Counted from the first letter of the stretch, positions 52,231 to 62,227 are shown. The stretch is DNA of 64,000 bases from Amycolatopsis decaplanina DSM 44594 (GCF_000342005.1 NZ_AOHO01000026.1:1-64000), one strand, 5' to 3'. Numbers and translations are program-made. Notes: generated by a model from the letters alone, not told the origin.

Positions 52231-52281
52231 GTCTTTCCCAAGTTCGGGCCCCGCCCTCGAGAACGGCCCTACCCTCTGAGA

Positions 52282-52443
52282 ATGAAGATCTCATTGTGGA
52301 TCGGATTCTGTGGGCTGTGCATCCTCGCCGGGCACATGCTTCTCGGTGCTGTCGGTGTCGTACTGCTGATGAGCTGCCTCCCGGCGGGGCGCGAACACGA
52401 ATCCGGTGACAGAAAAGAGAAAGCGCCCGCTCGGCTGGCCTGA
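52282..52443 (+). CDS. Possible 53-residue single-span membrane protein
   Basis: A short frame: an N-terminal hydrophobic segment (ISLWIGFCGLCILAGHMLLG and following VVLLMSC) and a charged C-terminal tail (REHESGDRKEKAPARLA). The membrane-then-charged layout favours a real small protein, but the ribosome binding site is weak and the stop ends 7 nt before that of the convergent gene. No family recognised. Confidence 0.4.
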   Translation: MKISLWIGFCGLCILAGHMLLGAVGVVLLMSCLPAGREHESGDRKEKAPARLA

Positions 52444-52450
52444 GGAAAAC

Positions 52451-53026
52451 TCAGCCCAGAGTGCTCGCGAAAGCGAGGCCGCCCAGAACCGGAACGGCGA
52501 TCGCCGCGAGCAACACCGTCCGGCGACTCGGTTTGGGGCTTTCCAGTAATGCCAGGAGACCCGCCGGAACCAACGCGACACAAAGCCCGGCCGTGCCGAT
52601 GATCGACACGATTTCGGTTCCCTTCAAAACGCCGAGCGGCAGAAGTCCCATCGTCGCCAGTCCGATCGACTGGATGATGCCGAGCGCTTTCGCGCGGTAG
52701 GCGGCGAAGGCGAGGACGTACCAGCCGAACATGATGGTGAACGACAGGAAACTGAACAGATGCAGATCCTGGTACGACTCGCTGACCACGCTCTCGGCGA
52801 ATCCGGCGCCGCGGCGTTCGGCGAGCCCCAGCGCGGCCTGGTCGATCCCGGCGTGGAAGGTCCGCTCGAAGAGTCCAAAGAGGACGAAGAGGCCACCCCA
52901 GGCGGCCGGCGCCGGCCTGGTGCGGCCGATCTTCGTGGCGAGCGCGACGATCGCGGGCCACAGCAGGACGTTGCCCGCCAGGAAACACGTGTACGCGGCG
53001 GTCATCAGCGCGGGATGGTCGCTCAT
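52451..53026 (-). CDS. Multi-span membrane protein of unknown family
   Basis: A 191-residue protein with about six hydrophobic segments: AYTCFLAGNVLLWPAIVAL, GGLFVLFGLFERTFHAG, LFSFLSFTIMFGWYVLAFA, IQSIGLATMGLLPLG, IIGTAGLCVALVPAGLLALL and VLLAAIAVPVLGGLAFA. I do not recognise it. It occupies the position directly downstream of jetC where jetD is normally found, but is separated from jetC by the palindrome at 53058 and has no Toprim-like motif, so it is not a substitute by sequence. Confidence 0.6.
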   Translation of the reverse strand: MSDHPALMTAAYTCFLAGNVLLWPAIVALATKIGRTRPAPAAWGGLFVLFGLFERTFHAGIDQAALGLAERRGAGFAESVVSESYQDLHLFSFLSFTIMFGWYVLAFAAYRAKALGIIQSIGLATMGLLPLGVLKGTEIVSIIGTAGLCVALVPAGLLALLESPKPSRRTVLLAAIAVPVLGGLAFASTLG

Positions 53027-53057
53027 CGCCCTGAGCTGGCCGGGGAAGACGTAATGG

Positions 53058-53105
53058 ACTCGTGAGTGGTAAGGACGGTTCTAACCGTCCTTACCACTCA
53101 CGAGT
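53058..53105. repeat. Palindromic repeat, family A copy 2
   Basis: Two perfect 23-nt arms (53058-53080 and 53083-53105), containing GTGGTAAGGACGGTT, separated by 2 nt. It begins 6 nt past the jetC stop codon and probably ends the jetABC transcript before the next gene on the same strand. Confidence 0.88.
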
Positions 53106-53111
53106 TTCTCG

Positions 53112-56100
53112 CTAACCCGCCCCCGCGGGCAGGAGGTCGTGGCCGTTCCAGGTGAACCGGGCCGTGGTGACCGCGTCGTCGCCGTCGCCGCCGGTGATGA
53201 GCTGGTGGATCCCGACGCCGCCGAGTTCGGCGTAGGTGCACCATTCGTGGTCCGACGTCAGCATCAGGTCGAGGTCCAGCGCGGACAGCAGGCCGAACAC
53301 CTGCCCCCGGTTGGTGGTGTCGACACCGACGAACACCTCGTCGAGCAGGATCACCCTCGGCGCCTCGGGCGCGGCCTGATAGTGCGCGGCGACGGCGGCG
53401 AACAGCGGCAGGTGCAGTGCGATCGCCTTCTCCCCACCGGAAAGCGCGCCGTGCAGCTTCTTGGTCAGCAGCTGCCAGCCCGCCCCGTTCGCGCGGTCCA
53501 CCTTGACCACGAACCGGTGCCACGACGTGTAGTCGAAGACCTGCGCGAGCTGCTGTTCCCAGCTGGTCGCCGTGTCGTCGGCCTTCGCCTGCTCGACGCG
53601 CTCACGGAAGAACCTGTGCAGTGACACGCGATCTTCGCGGGTCAGCTGATCCGGATCCTTCAGCAGCAGATCCCGCGCGGTCTTGGTACCCGGCGGCAGA
53701 TCCGGGGAGACCTGCCAGACCAGCCGGACGGCGACCCTCGACGCGGTCCGCACGCGCTCCAGCCGCGCGTTCATGCCGTCGACGAGGTCGTTGGCCTGCC
53801 GGATGCGGGCCGCGAGATGACGGCGGGTGTCCCCGGTCAGCGTCTTGTCGAACAGGTCGCTCTCGCGGTCGGTGATCTCGTGCCTGCTCTGTTCCGCCTC
53901 CGCGTAAAGGATCTTCAGCAGTTCGGTCGCGCCGACCCGCAGCCCGTCGACGACGGCGGTGAAGATCTGGACGTCCTCGTCGGTCTCCAGATCGAGTTCC
54001 GCGCGCGAACTGAGCGTGTTCCGGCAGGTGTGCACGGCCTCGGAGAGCCGGTGCAGCGCCTCGCCGAGGTTGCTCGGCGCGTGCGGCACGGACGGCCACG
54101 CCGCGGCCACCAGCCGGGCCGCGCCGAGCGCCGACCGCACCCCGTCGGAGGCGGACAGGGTGGCCTGGAACTTCGGCAGGTCCTCGATCCCGCCGTCGGC
54201 GGGGAAGATCCCGGTGGCGAGCTTCCGGAACCGGTGCGCGGCGGCGTCCTGCTTCTTGGCCGCTTCCTCACGAGCCCGTGCGTCGGTCGTCCGCCGGACA
54301 CCGAGCGCGCCCAGCGACACCGCGAGCTCCTTGGCGTCGGCGTTCGCGGCGCGGAGTTCGCCCGAGAGCTCGCGCAATTTCGTGCGCAGGCCGTCGATTT
54401 CGGCGAGTACCTCGCGCTGGCCGGTGCCGACGGTCCCGTCGATCGCGTCGAGCATCGCGGTGAGTTTCGTGCGTTCGGCCTCCGCCTCGGAAGCCTCGTC
54501 CTCGCGCCGGGCCGCGTTCGCCTCCGACCGGTCCGCCTGTTCGGCGCACAGCTCGGCCCGCTGGGTCGCGGTGAGCAGGTTCCCGTGCTCGAACAACCAG
54601 TTCTCGCCCTGGTCGGAGTAGGTGCGCAGGGCCGTTGCGAGCGCGGTCAGCGGAGCGCGTTCGGCCGGCAGCCCGCTCTCCGAAGCCTGGGCGGTCAGCT
54701 CGTGCAGCGCGGTCTTGGCCTCGATCTCCAGGGCGGAGACGGCGGTCTCCAGGTGCCGGACGGCGGCGTCGGCGGCGGTCAGCTCCGCCTCGGCCGTGGT
54801 CAGTTCTCCCGTCGCGGCGAGGAGATCGTCGTGACCGGGGCGGGCGGCGCGTTCGATCTTGATCAGCTCGCGTCTGCCGCGCAGCGCGGCAAGCTCGCCC
54901 TCCAGTTCGGCGATGGTCTTCTCACGGCGGGAAATCTCGTCCCGCAGTTCGGCGATCCGGCGTTCCCTCGCGCGACGGCGGGCGGAACCACCGATGTACG
55001 CCGGAGCGTCCTTCGCCCAGCTGCCCGAAAGGCTGCCCATCCGCCAGCCGCCGTCCGCGCCGATCGCGGCGGGCCCGGCGGGAAGCGTGTCGTCGAAGGC
55101 GATCACTTCCAGGATCCGGCGGATCTTCGCAGGGGAGAGTTCCGCGTCGGGTTCCGGCACGAGGACGGCGGCGAGCGATCGGCCTGAGGCCACCGGCAGC
55201 GTCCCGGTCTCCGCGAGCACGTCGTGTCCTTCTACGACGCCGTGGGAGTTCACCCAGGCGTCCAGCAGCCCGGCGCCTTCGAGCGCGGCCTCGATCCCCG
55301 CGTGCGTGCTTTCCGGGACCGAGCCGGCGAAATCGACCAGCCGCCACAGCGGCGCGCCGCTCATCTCGGCCCGGTCCGCCGTGCGGGTGCGCGGCGACTC
55401 GGGCGCGAGGACGCCCTCCGTTTCGAGCACGCCCGCCTCGACGAGGAGTTCGTCGTGCTCGGCGCGCGCGGTGGCCAGCGCGGCCCCGGTCGCCGCCTCC
55501 CGCCGGATGATGTCTTCGAGCACGGTCTCGGCGACGGCGCCGAGCCTGACCAGCAGCGCGACTTCCGCCTCGGCATCCCGGACGACCGCTTCGACGTCGG
55601 GGAATCGCAGCTCGCGGCAGCCGATCGCCCATTCGGCGAGCCGGGTGCGCAGATCGCTCACCGCGAGTTCCCGCGTCGCCGTCGTGAGATCCACTCGCTC
55701 CTGCGCGGCCGAGAAGTCCGACCGGGCCCGGTCCAGATCCGCCTCGGCCCGGTGACGCCGTCCGACGGCGCGTTCGTGCTTCTCCAGCGCCCGGCCGAGA
55801 GTCTCGACCTGGTCGCGCTTGCCGCGGACGGCGGCCTGCAGCAAGGGGCGAAGCCTGGCCGGCTCGTCCAGCCCGGCGACGAGCTCGTCGTGCACTCCGG
55901 CCAGGTTCGCGCGGGTCGCGGCGGCGCGGACCTCGGTCTCCAGCGAGCGCACGAGGTCGGCCTGCCGTTTCGCGACCTGCTTCGCCGCTCGCGAGCGCTC
56001 CTCGTCGGCGTCCGCCTCGGCACGGAGCCGATCCGCGTCCGCGCGCAATGCTTCCGCTTTTTCCCGGGTGGACAGGGTCCGTTGCCGCAGCTTGTCGAGT

Positions 56101-57098
56101 TCCTGGCCCTTGCGGTACGACTCGGAATCGGTCAGCCCGGAGAGGCGGGCTTCGGTCTCTTCAACGGCCTTTTCGAGCTTCGCCGCCCTTTCCTCGGCGG
56201 CCTCCTTCTTCGCGGCGACCACGTCGTGCTCCTCGGCCGAACGGCGGGCGGCCGCGGCGAGTTCGTCGAGTTCGGTCGTCGCGGCGATGAGGTTCGCGGC
56301 GCCCGCGCGCAGCACACGCTGGGCGTAGGTCTTCTGCCGCGCGGCGAGCGCGCGGGTCGCGTCGACCTCGGTCTGCAGCGAGCCCAGCCGTTCGCGTTGC
56401 GCGTCGAGCCGTTCGAAACCCTCGGCGAGATCCGCGATCTCCTGCTGCCCCAACGGGGGAAGCGCGCGGGAGAGCAGGTTGGACAGCAGGCTCGGGTCGA
56501 GCCGCTGCGAGAGTTTGGGCATCCGCAGCTGGAGCAGCGCGGTGATCAGCGCGTCGTACCGCTGCTCGCTCAAGGTGGGGAACAGTTTCGCGCGGATCGC
56601 CGCGCGGTACTCGGCCGCGCCGTCGTGCACCGTCCCGTGCTCGCCGAGGGCCTCCTCCAGCGCGTTCTTGGTCAGCGGCTGACCCGCTTCGTTGACCAGC
56701 GGCAAGCCGTCGCCCACCCGCAGATCGGTGGTGAAGAAGTCGGCGTGCACCGTGCTGGTGTGCGTACTCGCCTGCAACCGCGCGCCGCAGGTGAACCACT
56801 TCTCGCCGGCCATGCCGAATTCGAGCCAGACGTACCCGACGCGAGTGGCACCGGAAGCGCCTTCGCCCATCAGGTTCCAGTGCATGCTGCGTTCGCTGGT
56901 GCCGAAGGTCGACAGCCGGTTGGCGCGCAGGCTCGCGTCGAACAGGAACGGCAGCAGCAGCTCCAGCGCCTTGGACTTCCCGCTCCCGTTGGGGCCGCGC
57001 AGCAGCAGGCGCCCGTCGTGGAACTCGAAGATCTCGTCGTAGTAGCGCCAGATGTTGAGGATGCCCGCACGGGAGGGGATCCACCTCGTCACGGTCAC
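53112..57098 (-). CDS. jetC: Wadjet type II JetC, SMC/MukB-like ATPase (TIGR02680)
   Basis: A 1328-residue SMC-like motor. Walker A is LLLRGPNGSGKS (about 31-42); a long coiled-coil region with a mid-protein hinge-like segment follows; the C-terminal head carries the ABC signature LSGGEK and Walker B PRVILLDEVFVGVD with the D-loop and SDHEW. In Wadjet it loops plasmid DNA so that JetD can cut it. GTG 57098 overlaps the jetB stop (GTGA), with GAGGAGG just upstream. JetA and JetB are its MukF/MukE-like partners. Confidence 0.92.
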   Translation of the reverse strand: MTVTRWIPSRAGILNIWRYYDEIFEFHDGRLLLRGPNGSGKSKALELLLPFLFDASLRANRLSTFGTSERSMHWNLMGEGASGATRVGYVWLEFGMAGEKWFTCGARLQASTHTSTVHADFFTTDLRVGDGLPLVNEAGQPLTKNALEEALGEHGTVHDGAAEYRAAIRAKLFPTLSEQRYDALITALLQLRMPKLSQRLDPSLLSNLLSRALPPLGQQEIADLAEGFERLDAQRERLGSLQTEVDATRALAARQKTYAQRVLRAGAANLIAATTELDELAAAARRSAEEHDVVAAKKEAAEERAAKLEKAVEETEARLSGLTDSESYRKGQELDKLRQRTLSTREKAEALRADADRLRAEADADEERSRAAKQVAKRQADLVRSLETEVRAAATRANLAGVHDELVAGLDEPARLRPLLQAAVRGKRDQVETLGRALEKHERAVGRRHRAEADLDRARSDFSAAQERVDLTTATRELAVSDLRTRLAEWAIGCRELRFPDVEAVVRDAEAEVALLVRLGAVAETVLEDIIRREAATGAALATARAEHDELLVEAGVLETEGVLAPESPRTRTADRAEMSGAPLWRLVDFAGSVPESTHAGIEAALEGAGLLDAWVNSHGVVEGHDVLAETGTLPVASGRSLAAVLVPEPDAELSPAKIRRILEVIAFDDTLPAGPAAIGADGGWRMGSLSGSWAKDAPAYIGGSARRRARERRIAELRDEISRREKTIAELEGELAALRGRRELIKIERAARPGHDDLLAATGELTTAEAELTAADAAVRHLETAVSALEIEAKTALHELTAQASESGLPAERAPLTALATALRTYSDQGENWLFEHGNLLTATQRAELCAEQADRSEANAARREDEASEAEAERTKLTAMLDAIDGTVGTGQREVLAEIDGLRTKLRELSGELRAANADAKELAVSLGALGVRRTTDARAREEAAKKQDAAAHRFRKLATGIFPADGGIEDLPKFQATLSASDGVRSALGAARLVAAAWPSVPHAPSNLGEALHRLSEAVHTCRNTLSSRAELDLETDEDVQIFTAVVDGLRVGATELLKILYAEAEQSRHEITDRESDLFDKTLTGDTRRHLAARIRQANDLVDGMNARLERVRTASRVAVRLVWQVSPDLPPGTKTARDLLLKDPDQLTREDRVSLHRFFRERVEQAKADDTATSWEQQLAQVFDYTSWHRFVVKVDRANGAGWQLLTKKLHGALSGGEKAIALHLPLFAAVAAHYQAAPEAPRVILLDEVFVGVDTTNRGQVFGLLSALDLDLMLTSDHEWCTYAELGGVGIHQLITGGDGDDAVTTARFTWNGHDLLPAGAG

Positions 57099-58315
57099 GG
57101 CGCCTCCTCGTTGCGGTCGGTGTACCTCGCGGCGGCCGGGAGCGGCCGGACGAGTTCGGCTTCGGTGCGGACCAGGCCGAAGCCGGTCAGCACGGCGAGC
57201 GCGTCGACGGTCAGCCGTCGCACGCCGTCCTTGCCCCGGTACGTCTTGGCCCAGCGCGGGAACCGTTTCAGCAGTTTGGCCGTGGCCTTCTGCAGGTAGT
57301 CGGTCGTCCTCGGCTTGTCCAGCGCGTCGAGCAGCAGGAGCGCGGCGACCTTGGCGTTGCTGCCGTCGTCCGGGAACCTCTCGTCGGTGGCCAGCCCGTC
57401 GACGTCGACGAGCAGTACCCCCTCCGCGCGTTCTTCGAGGACGAAACCGCCCTGCTCCGCGGCTCGCCGCAGCAGCTGGCGCCCTGTCGGCGACCCCAGG
57501 TACGCGCGCTCCTCCACGGTCAATTCGGCGAAGTACAGCACCGGGTCGTCGACGAGACGGCGGAAGACCGTGTGCCGGAGCCACAGGTTCCGCTGGACGT
57601 CCGACGCGCTCGGCGTGTCCTCGTGGCGGCCCGACGAGAGGCCGTAGCGCTGCTCGTGCGACACCGCCTTCAGCAGTTCCTCGAACCGCAGCGCGACGTC
57701 GTCGGCGGGCACGGCCAGCTGCGACGGACCGACCGGCGCGGCGAGCATCCGCAGCAACAGGGTCGCGTCGATCCGGAACAGCACCTTCGCCGTCGTGTCG
57801 TCCACAAAGGACTCAGGATCACCGTCGGCCGTTCGGAGGACGCCGTAGGACTCCAGCAGCCTGAGGACGTCCACGAACGCGAGGCGTTCCGCCCGGACAG
57901 CGCCGTCGAAGGTGGTGACGAGATCGTCGGCGGCGCTCGCCTGGGCGACGCGGCCGGCGAGCAGGCCGATGGTGGTCACCGGCACGGTCAGGAGTTCGGC
58001 CGCCACCACGCACAGCAGGACGTAGCGACGGCGGTCGAACGCCGCGCGCCCGGAGCGCAGCCGTCGCGCCGGCCGGGTGGGGTCGGCGGCCGCGCGGACC
58101 TTGACCAGCCGGGCGTAACCGAGCCGCGGTTCGACGGTGAGCGTCCAGCCGCAGTAGTAGTCGAACCACTGCCGGATGGGTTCACGGCGGCGCCGGATGA
58201 GGTCGAAGGTCTCGGGGGAGCCGCGTTCGCCGATCAGCGGGGTGGCCAGCAGGGCCCGGATCCCGCGCGCGACCTCTTCGCGTTCCGCGATGACCAGTTG
58301 GTTCGTGAGGCTCAC
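57095..58315 (-). CDS. jetB: Wadjet type II JetB (TIGR02678, DUF2398)
   Basis: A 406-residue protein. AEREEVARGIRALLATPLIGERGSPETFDLIRRRREPIRQWFDYYCGWTLTVEPRLGYARLVK and the two winged-helix-like regions are typical of DUF2398/TIGR02678, the MukE-like kleisin-associated subunit. GTG 58315 overlaps the jetA stop by 4 nt and its own stop overlaps the jetC start by 4 nt, a strict three-gene operon. Confidence 0.92.
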   Translation of the reverse strand: MSLTNQLVIAEREEVARGIRALLATPLIGERGSPETFDLIRRRREPIRQWFDYYCGWTLTVEPRLGYARLVKVRAAADPTRPARRLRSGRAAFDRRRYVLLCVVAAELLTVPVTTIGLLAGRVAQASAADDLVTTFDGAVRAERLAFVDVLRLLESYGVLRTADGDPESFVDDTTAKVLFRIDATLLLRMLAAPVGPSQLAVPADDVALRFEELLKAVSHEQRYGLSSGRHEDTPSASDVQRNLWLRHTVFRRLVDDPVLYFAELTVEERAYLGSPTGRQLLRRAAEQGGFVLEERAEGVLLVDVDGLATDERFPDDGSNAKVAALLLLDALDKPRTTDYLQKATAKLLKRFPRWAKTYRGKDGVRRLTVDALAVLTGFGLVRTEAELVRPLPAAARYTDRNEEAP

Positions 58316-59805
58316 GCACCGCCTCCGGCCGCGTTGATCGCGATCTCGTAGTCGGGGCCCCGGAAGACGCCGCTCGTGGTGGTCAGGCGCGCGACCGCGC
58401 CGTTCTGTGGCGGCTTCAGGACGATCTCGATCTGGCCGTCGGACGTCGTGCTCCGCCGGGTGCCGCCCGTGCCGGGGCTGCTGCCCAGCGCTTGTCCCAG
58501 CAGGTCGAGCAGCCGCTCGAAGACGGTGTGGTCCAGCTTCTCGAAGGCCGAGAGCCGTACGACGCCGCCGGTGTCGAGCATGCTCCACGCCGCTTCGAGT
58601 TCGGCGCGTTCCGCGATCGCCTGCTGGACCCGTGCCGCCCTGATCGCGGTGACGTCGCGGACCCGTCCGGTCGTGGTGAACCGCTCGGTGCGGCCCGCGG
58701 AGCGGAGCAGTTCCGACACCTCGACCGGCGGCGCGTCGAGCCATGAGGCCGTCGTGCTGACCACCTCCGGGTCCGCGTGGGCGAGATGCGCGTGCCGCGC
58801 GGAACTCAGCCCGAACATCGTGGACCACAGGCGATGCAGGTCCTCCTGCGCCGGGACGACGGTGAACCACCGTGCCAGCTCGCGGAAATCGGCGACCGCG
58901 CTGCTCGCGCGCCGCCGTGACTCGGTGATCCGGTCAAGGACTTGGAGAAGCGTGATGATCGCCCGCCGCGCGACCTGATGGAGGTCCTCGACCCGAGGTG
59001 CCGCCCCGTCCTCGGGCAGGAACCACGCGCGAAGCCCGTCCCAGCGCGCCTTGCGGACGGTCAGCCAGCGCTGATCCGGGTTTTGAAGGGCCGCACCGTT
59101 GAGTGCCCGCCGGTGCATCCGCTCGACGCCGTGGTCGTCGATCTCCTTGATGTGGGTGGCGATGGTGTGGGTGTGGTGTTCGAGGTCGTTCAGGAACTCC
59201 TGCAGATACGCGACCGTGGCGGCTTTGACCTCGTGGAACGTCGCGAGGTCGGCCTCGGCGTGCAACAGGCGCTGAAGGTCGCCGTTGAAGCGCTTCGTGT
59301 TGTCGCGGAACGCTTCGAGGTGGCTCTCGACTTCGGCGAGCGTGCTGAACACGCGCCGGTCAGTCCCGTCTTCGAGCTGCTTCGCCAGCTCGCCGAGCCG
59401 CTTACCCAGCGCCTCGAGCGTCGCCGTTTGGAGCGCCCCGGTCGCGTTGAGCACCTCGTTCGCGCGGACCACACCCGCGTACGCCGCTTCGCCCTGCCTG
59501 GTCAGCGAATACTGGAGATTGCGGCGCTCGTACTCGGACGCCGTCCGGTAATCGCCCGCGTGGCTCTGGACGACGTCGAGGTGCCCTTGGGTCCTCAGCT
59601 GATCCAGCGCCTTGACCAGGTCTTCGTCATCCAGTGTTTCCAGCCAGCCGACTTCTCGCAGCCTCGTGCGGACGTCGTCGATACCGAGCGCCGTCTCGAG
59701 CCGCTCGTTCGCCTCGCCGAAGGCGTGCAGGATCGCCAGGGGGAGCCCGGATCTGCTGCCGTCGGTGAAACGGAACATCTCGGGCGGTACACGGATCGGA
59801 TCCAT
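58312..59805 (-). CDS. jetA: Wadjet type II JetA (TIGR02677, DUF2397)
   Basis: A 497-residue kleisin-type subunit (MukF-like). It opens with PPEMFRFTDGSRSGLPLAILHAFGEANERLETALG, has the winged-helix part YERRNLQYSLTRQGEAAYAGV and a long helical middle (residues about 125-250), all typical of DUF2397. GGAGGA precedes ATG 59805. It is the first gene of the jetABC operon. Together the three form the DNA-loop-extruding part of the plasmid-restriction machine. Confidence 0.92.
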   Translation of the reverse strand: MDPIRVPPEMFRFTDGSRSGLPLAILHAFGEANERLETALGIDDVRTRLREVGWLETLDDEDLVKALDQLRTQGHLDVVQSHAGDYRTASEYERRNLQYSLTRQGEAAYAGVVRANEVLNATGALQTATLEALGKRLGELAKQLEDGTDRRVFSTLAEVESHLEAFRDNTKRFNGDLQRLLHAEADLATFHEVKAATVAYLQEFLNDLEHHTHTIATHIKEIDDHGVERMHRRALNGAALQNPDQRWLTVRKARWDGLRAWFLPEDGAAPRVEDLHQVARRAIITLLQVLDRITESRRRASSAVADFRELARWFTVVPAQEDLHRLWSTMFGLSSARHAHLAHADPEVVSTTASWLDAPPVEVSELLRSAGRTERFTTTGRVRDVTAIRAARVQQAIAERAELEAAWSMLDTGGVVRLSAFEKLDHTVFERLLDLLGQALGSSPGTGGTRRSTTSDGQIEIVLKPPQNGAVARLTTTSGVFRGPDYEIAINAAGGGA

Positions 59806-59892
59806 GTGTCCTCCGGCGGATGGTGCGTGGGAGTACACGTTAGGGGGTCACCCAGGCGAATCTGAACGGCCCATCTTTTTCACGCAGAGTGC

Positions 59893-60258
59893 TCACGTCG
59901 TGAACAGCTCGAGGCGCACCGTGGTCCCGTCGACGGTGACCTTGCGGTACACGCGACGGCCGCCGATGAGCTGGTCGTCCTCCATGACACCGGGAGCGAA
60001 GTGTGACGCCTCGAGCAGTTCGGGCACGTCCTCCGCCGGAAGGGCCAGGACGACCACATATCGCGCATCGATGCCCCGGTCGTACCGCGTCTCCAGCACC
60101 TTGCCGCTCGACGGCATCGAGATCCCGCCGAACCGGAAGGCGTCTTCCGGGCTTGGGGTATCCGGTGTGGTCGCGCAGCCGGCCAGGAGGAGGGCGAGGA
60201 CTGCGAGCAGGGTCTTCACCCAGCGTGAGACGCGCGGTGGACGTAAGCGTTCCGTCAC
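59893..60258 (-). CDS. Putative lipoprotein
   Basis: A 121-residue protein. A basic N-terminus, a hydrophobic stretch and a lipobox (LLAGC, about residue 31) mark it as a lipid-anchored extracytoplasmic protein. The mature part has no known domain. GTG 60258 is an assumed start without a strong ribosome binding site. It precedes jetA by 87 nt on the same strand, but nothing links it to defence. Confidence 0.65.
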   Translation of the reverse strand: MTERLRPPRVSRWVKTLLAVLALLLAGCATTPDTPSPEDAFRFGGISMPSSGKVLETRYDRGIDARYVVVLALPAEDVPELLEASHFAPGVMEDDQLIGGRRVYRKVTVDGTTVRLELFTT

Positions 60259-60327
60259 ACTTGGGCGGGGATGACAGGGACGGTGCGACACGTTGTACTG
60301 GGTGTCAACGACCGAAGGAGATTCACA

Positions 60328-60822
60328 GTGACGGAAAAGGCTGTTCTCGCGGGCGGCTGCTTCTGGGGTATGCAGGACCTGTTCCGCCGGCACCCCGGGG
60401 TCGTCTCCACCAGGGTCGGCTACACCGGCGGCGACGTGCCGAACGCGACCTACCGCAACCACGGCTCCCACGCCGAAGGCATCGAGATCGTCTTCGACCC
60501 GGCGCAGCTCACGTACCGGCAGATCCTGGAGTTCTTCTTCCAGATCCACGATCCGACGACCCGCAACCGCCAGGGCAACGACATCGGCACGAGCTACCGG
60601 TCGGCGATCTTCTACACCGACGACACGCAGAAGCAGGTCGCCGAACAGACGATCGCCGACGTCGACGCCTCCGGCAAGTGGCCGGGCAAGGTCGTCACCG
60701 AGGTGACCCAGGCCGGCGACTTCTGGGAAGCCGAGCCCGAGCACCAGGACTACCTGGAGCGCATCCCGAACGGCTACACCTGCCACTACGTGCGGCCGGA
60801 ATGGCAACTGGGCGAGCGCTGA
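60328..60822 (+). CDS. msrA: Peptide-methionine (S)-S-oxide reductase
   Basis: A 164-residue MsrA that repairs oxidised methionine. [11 protein letters not shown] holds the catalytic Cys; [20 protein letters not shown] and [23 protein letters not shown] are family blocks. GTG 60328 has AAGGAG 7 nt upstream. It converges with the pRiA4b-like gene across the family A palindrome. Confidence 0.93.
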   Translation: MTEKAVLAGGCFWGMQDLFRRHPGVVSTRVGYTGGDVPNATYRNHGSHAEGIEIVFDPAQLTYRQILEFFFQIHDPTTRNRQGNDIGTSYRSAIFYTDDTQKQVAEQTIADVDASGKWPGKVVTEVTQAGDFWEAEPEHQDYLERIPNGYTCHYVRPEWQLGER

Positions 60823-60840
60823 TCGTCGCGCTGGCGTTCT

Positions 60841-60882
60841 CGTGAGTGGTAAAGACGGTTCTAACCGCCCTTACCACTCACG
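60841..60882. repeat. Palindromic repeat, family A copy 3
   Basis: 20-nt arms (60841-60860 and 60863-60882) with GTGAGTGGTAA... pair with two mismatches over 2 nt. It lies 18 nt after the msrA stop and overlaps the last codons and stop of the convergent gene at 60861, so it supplies that protein's C-terminus (VVSGKGG). Confidence 0.85.
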
Positions 60883-62117
60883 ACCTGGTTGAGGCGCTGG
60901 TTGGCTTCGTCGAGGTCGAAGCGTGCGGGGTCGAAATGGCCAGGGTCGTCGAGACCGAGCCAGCCGAGTATGTCCTGGTGTTCCTGGTGGCCGGGATCGC
61001 CGAGGATCTGGATCAGCCGCGCGTACCCTCCGGTTCCGCCGACGTCCTCCGGCGGGCAAGCCGCTTCGCCGGCGACGCATCGCGGGTAACGTCCATCGGA
61101 CGTGGCGACCGCGGCTTCCTCGATGAGGATCTCGTGGTCCCAGCTATCGCCGAAGTCGTAGTTGTACAAGAGGCGGCCGCCGGGCTTCACCAGGTCATCC
61201 AGCCGCACCTTCCGTTCGTCGCGGTATTGCAGCTCGGGCTCGGCCTCGCCGTAGTAGGTCTGCCCGTCGAGGAAGTAGTGCAGGTGGTAGTTCTCCCAGC
61301 CCATCGCGGCCTGGATGACGACGTGCAACCGGTCGAGGGGAATGGCCGCCGGAACCAGCACCCGCCGCCACACCGGGAGGCCTTCGATTTCCAGCAAGGT
61401 GATTTTCACCTGGTAGATCGGATCGCCGGCTTCCGGCTCGCCCAAGATGCGCCGCATGCCGGACCGGCCGAGTTCGGTCAGCTCAGCCGATCCATCCCGG
61501 AGGGTCACCACTCCCAAGCGACGCAGCACCTCGAGCGACTGCTTGGTGTCACGGTCATTCGTGCTCCGCAAGACCTCGAGCGGGAGCTCGTCGAGATCGT
61601 CCAAGATGTAAGGAGCGCTCACGACATCCCAGACGGTCGCACACAAGCTCTCGATGTTGACGGCGCCGTCCGTGTTGTACAACGAGGTCAATGCCGCACG
61701 GCTGCCGGCGGCGAACTCCGGGCGCAGCAGTGACTCGCTGAATCCGCTGTGCAGGAATGCCTGGCCGAGCTGGTCGAATCCGGTGAACAACGCAAGCCAT
61801 AGCTTCTGCGGGTCATCGAGAAGCGCCTGATTCTTCTTCACCGGCACCAGTCGTTGTCCGGTCTTGCGGACCAGCCGCGCCACCTTGGCGCACTCCACGA
61901 CGAGCATCAGGTTGAGCAGGCGCTCGCTCGATCTGGTCCGGTACACGTGGTCGCCGATGGTCTGCTCGAGCACGTCACCGGTCTTCAACAACGGCACCAG
62001 TGCTTTGGCGTCAGCCAAGGTGATACGACCGGTCTGGGTGAGTTTGCGCCCCGCGCCCACCCATTCTGTGAACGCGCGCACCTGCTCGACCAGCTCGGAC
62101 TTCACCGCAAAATCCAC
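60861..62117 (-). CDS. pRiA4b ORF-3-like / IS1096 TnpR-like domain protein
   Basis: A 418-residue protein. The C-terminal domain (about 225-410) has YQVKITLLEIEGLPVWRRVLVPAAIPLDRLHVVIQAAMGWENYHLHYF and LLYNYDFGDSWDHEILIEE, typical of the plasmid pRiA4b ORF-3 family, which also includes the IS1096 passenger TnpR. The N-terminal 220 residues are helical and unrecognised. No transposase or inverted repeats accompany it, so it is a stand-alone gene. Function unknown; it lies between jetA and the jetD-like gene. Confidence 0.82.
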   Translation of the reverse strand: MDFAVKSELVEQVRAFTEWVGAGRKLTQTGRITLADAKALVPLLKTGDVLEQTIGDHVYRTRSSERLLNLMLVVECAKVARLVRKTGQRLVPVKKNQALLDDPQKLWLALFTGFDQLGQAFLHSGFSESLLRPEFAAGSRAALTSLYNTDGAVNIESLCATVWDVVSAPYILDDLDELPLEVLRSTNDRDTKQSLEVLRRLGVVTLRDGSAELTELGRSGMRRILGEPEAGDPIYQVKITLLEIEGLPVWRRVLVPAAIPLDRLHVVIQAAMGWENYHLHYFLDGQTYYGEAEPELQYRDERKVRLDDLVKPGGRLLYNYDFGDSWDHEILIEEAAVATSDGRYPRCVAGEAACPPEDVGGTGGYARLIQILGDPGHQEHQDILGWLGLDDPGHFDPARFDLDEANQRLNQVVSGKGG

Positions 62118-62227
62118 GCCATACCTTCCAGGAGTCTAGGTTCGCGAATAGCCGGGCAGATTTCTCGCCCAGGCCCGCGAGCCGACGCTGACTCCGACGG
62201 TAGCGTCGCCGCCGACGCGGTGCCAGG

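Noticed and set aside
53817..57299. Long plus-strand frames opposite jetC
   Set aside because: Antisense frames without motifs; the SMC ATPase motifs are on the minus strand.
60861..62117. Insertion sequence, because of the IS1096 TnpR-like domain
   Set aside because: No transposase, terminal inverted repeats or target duplication is visible; the domain also occurs in ordinary chromosomal proteins.
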